From: Halorubrum rutilum
GTDB taxonomy: Archaea > Halobacteriota > Halobacteria > Halobacteriales > Haloferacaceae
DNA: 60,180 nt
Direction: 5' to 3'
NCBI RefSeq assembly: GCF_024494565.1
Contig: NZ_JANHDN010000010.1
Coordinates: 1 to 60,180 of the forward strand
A program made the position numbers and the translations under genes. The notes below the pieces were generated by a model. That model had not been told where the DNA came from and did no database searches. It saw only the letters and a list, made by a program, of their open reading frames with translations. Numbering within the stretch: the stretch's first letter is position 1; every line of letters starts with the position of its first letter. This document shows positions 60,058 to 60,180 of the stretch, piece after piece.

Positions 60058-60180
60058 GTGTTGAATCGCCATACAGCAGCGAGGTAGGCCACTAAATCAA
60101 AGGAGTTGAAGCGGGAAGATTCGGTTGCCTATGACACAAATCTCCCGCTTCATCGGGGAGGTTGTGCCGGTTGCTCAAAG
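60058..60180 (+). mobile_element. IS5-family element, left end (continues beyond window)
   Basis: TGTTGAATCGCCATACAG at about 60058 matches the ends of the IS5-type remnant (27339-27832) and the MITEs. The transposase starts 70 bp later. The rest lies outside the window. Confidence 0.7.
60131..60180 (+). CDS. IS5-family transposase, N-terminus only
   Basis: Sixteen codons are visible: MTQISRFIGEVVPVAQ. This opening is typical of haloarchaeal IS5-type transposases, and the upstream terminal repeat supports it. Whether the gene is intact cannot be seen. Confidence 0.65.
   Translation, partial: MTQISRFIGEVVPVAQ

Overview
The window is haloarchaeal (class Halobacteria; a Halorubrum-like relative is plausible but not proven). 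The evidence is the GC-rich core with acidic proteins, leaderless genes behind TATA-like boxes, Tat signal peptides and lipoboxes, an S-layer-type signal peptide, two CetZ tubulin-like proteins, a GGPP-type prenyl synthase, an F420-dependent reductase, a HemAT-like transducer and haloarchaeal IS families (ISH3, ISH4/IS1595, IS5, IS110, TnpB-only IS605). No rRNA, tRNA or CRISPR array was seen.

Region 1 (1 to about 31 kb) is an accessory surface-protein island of lower, uneven GC. Six secreted proteins end in the same tail of about 50 residues: one canonical EF-hand loop, a second helix without a loop, and the terminus FGQS. They are an S8 protease, an alpha/beta hydrolase, a giant beta-helix protein with an S-layer-like signal peptide, a protein of two Ig-like repeats, a 343-residue protein of unknown function, and a GLUG-repeat adhesin-like protein. 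The tail looks like a reduced dockerin. The left edge cuts a secreted protein made of N-glycosylation-sequon repeats. Between these genes lie a RelE/RHH toxin-antitoxin pair, phiH1-repressor-like and zinc-ribbon small proteins, Tat lipoproteins, a type IV pilin, a decayed pilin-like gene, a degenerate LAGLIDADG-like protein and many insertion sequences.

Region 2 (about 31 to 42.5 kb) is an insertion-sequence graveyard built mainly from TnpB-only IS605/IS1341-type elements. Two tnpB genes are full length and open, one is full length with a single stop codon, and there are 3' fragments. At least two internally deleted elements lack tnpB but keep both ends and the 3' guide-RNA-like region. One element carries a divergent winged-helix gene and sits inside a toxin gene: the RHH antitoxin and the N-terminus of the toxin lie on its right, the C-terminus on its left. 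A TumE-like toxin gene and an HVO_A0114-like regulator are also broken here.

Region 3 (about 42.6 to 60.05 kb) is intact, very GC-rich core chromosome: a TetR gene divergent from an S-layer-domain/MMPL transporter operon, a lipoprotein pair, two cetZ genes, prenyl synthase, npdG, a MazG-like protein, a zinc-ribbon protein, hemAT, an FdhA-like molybdoenzyme and a polytopic membrane protein. A fresh IS5-type element begins at about 60,058, directly upstream of that last gene, and runs off the window.
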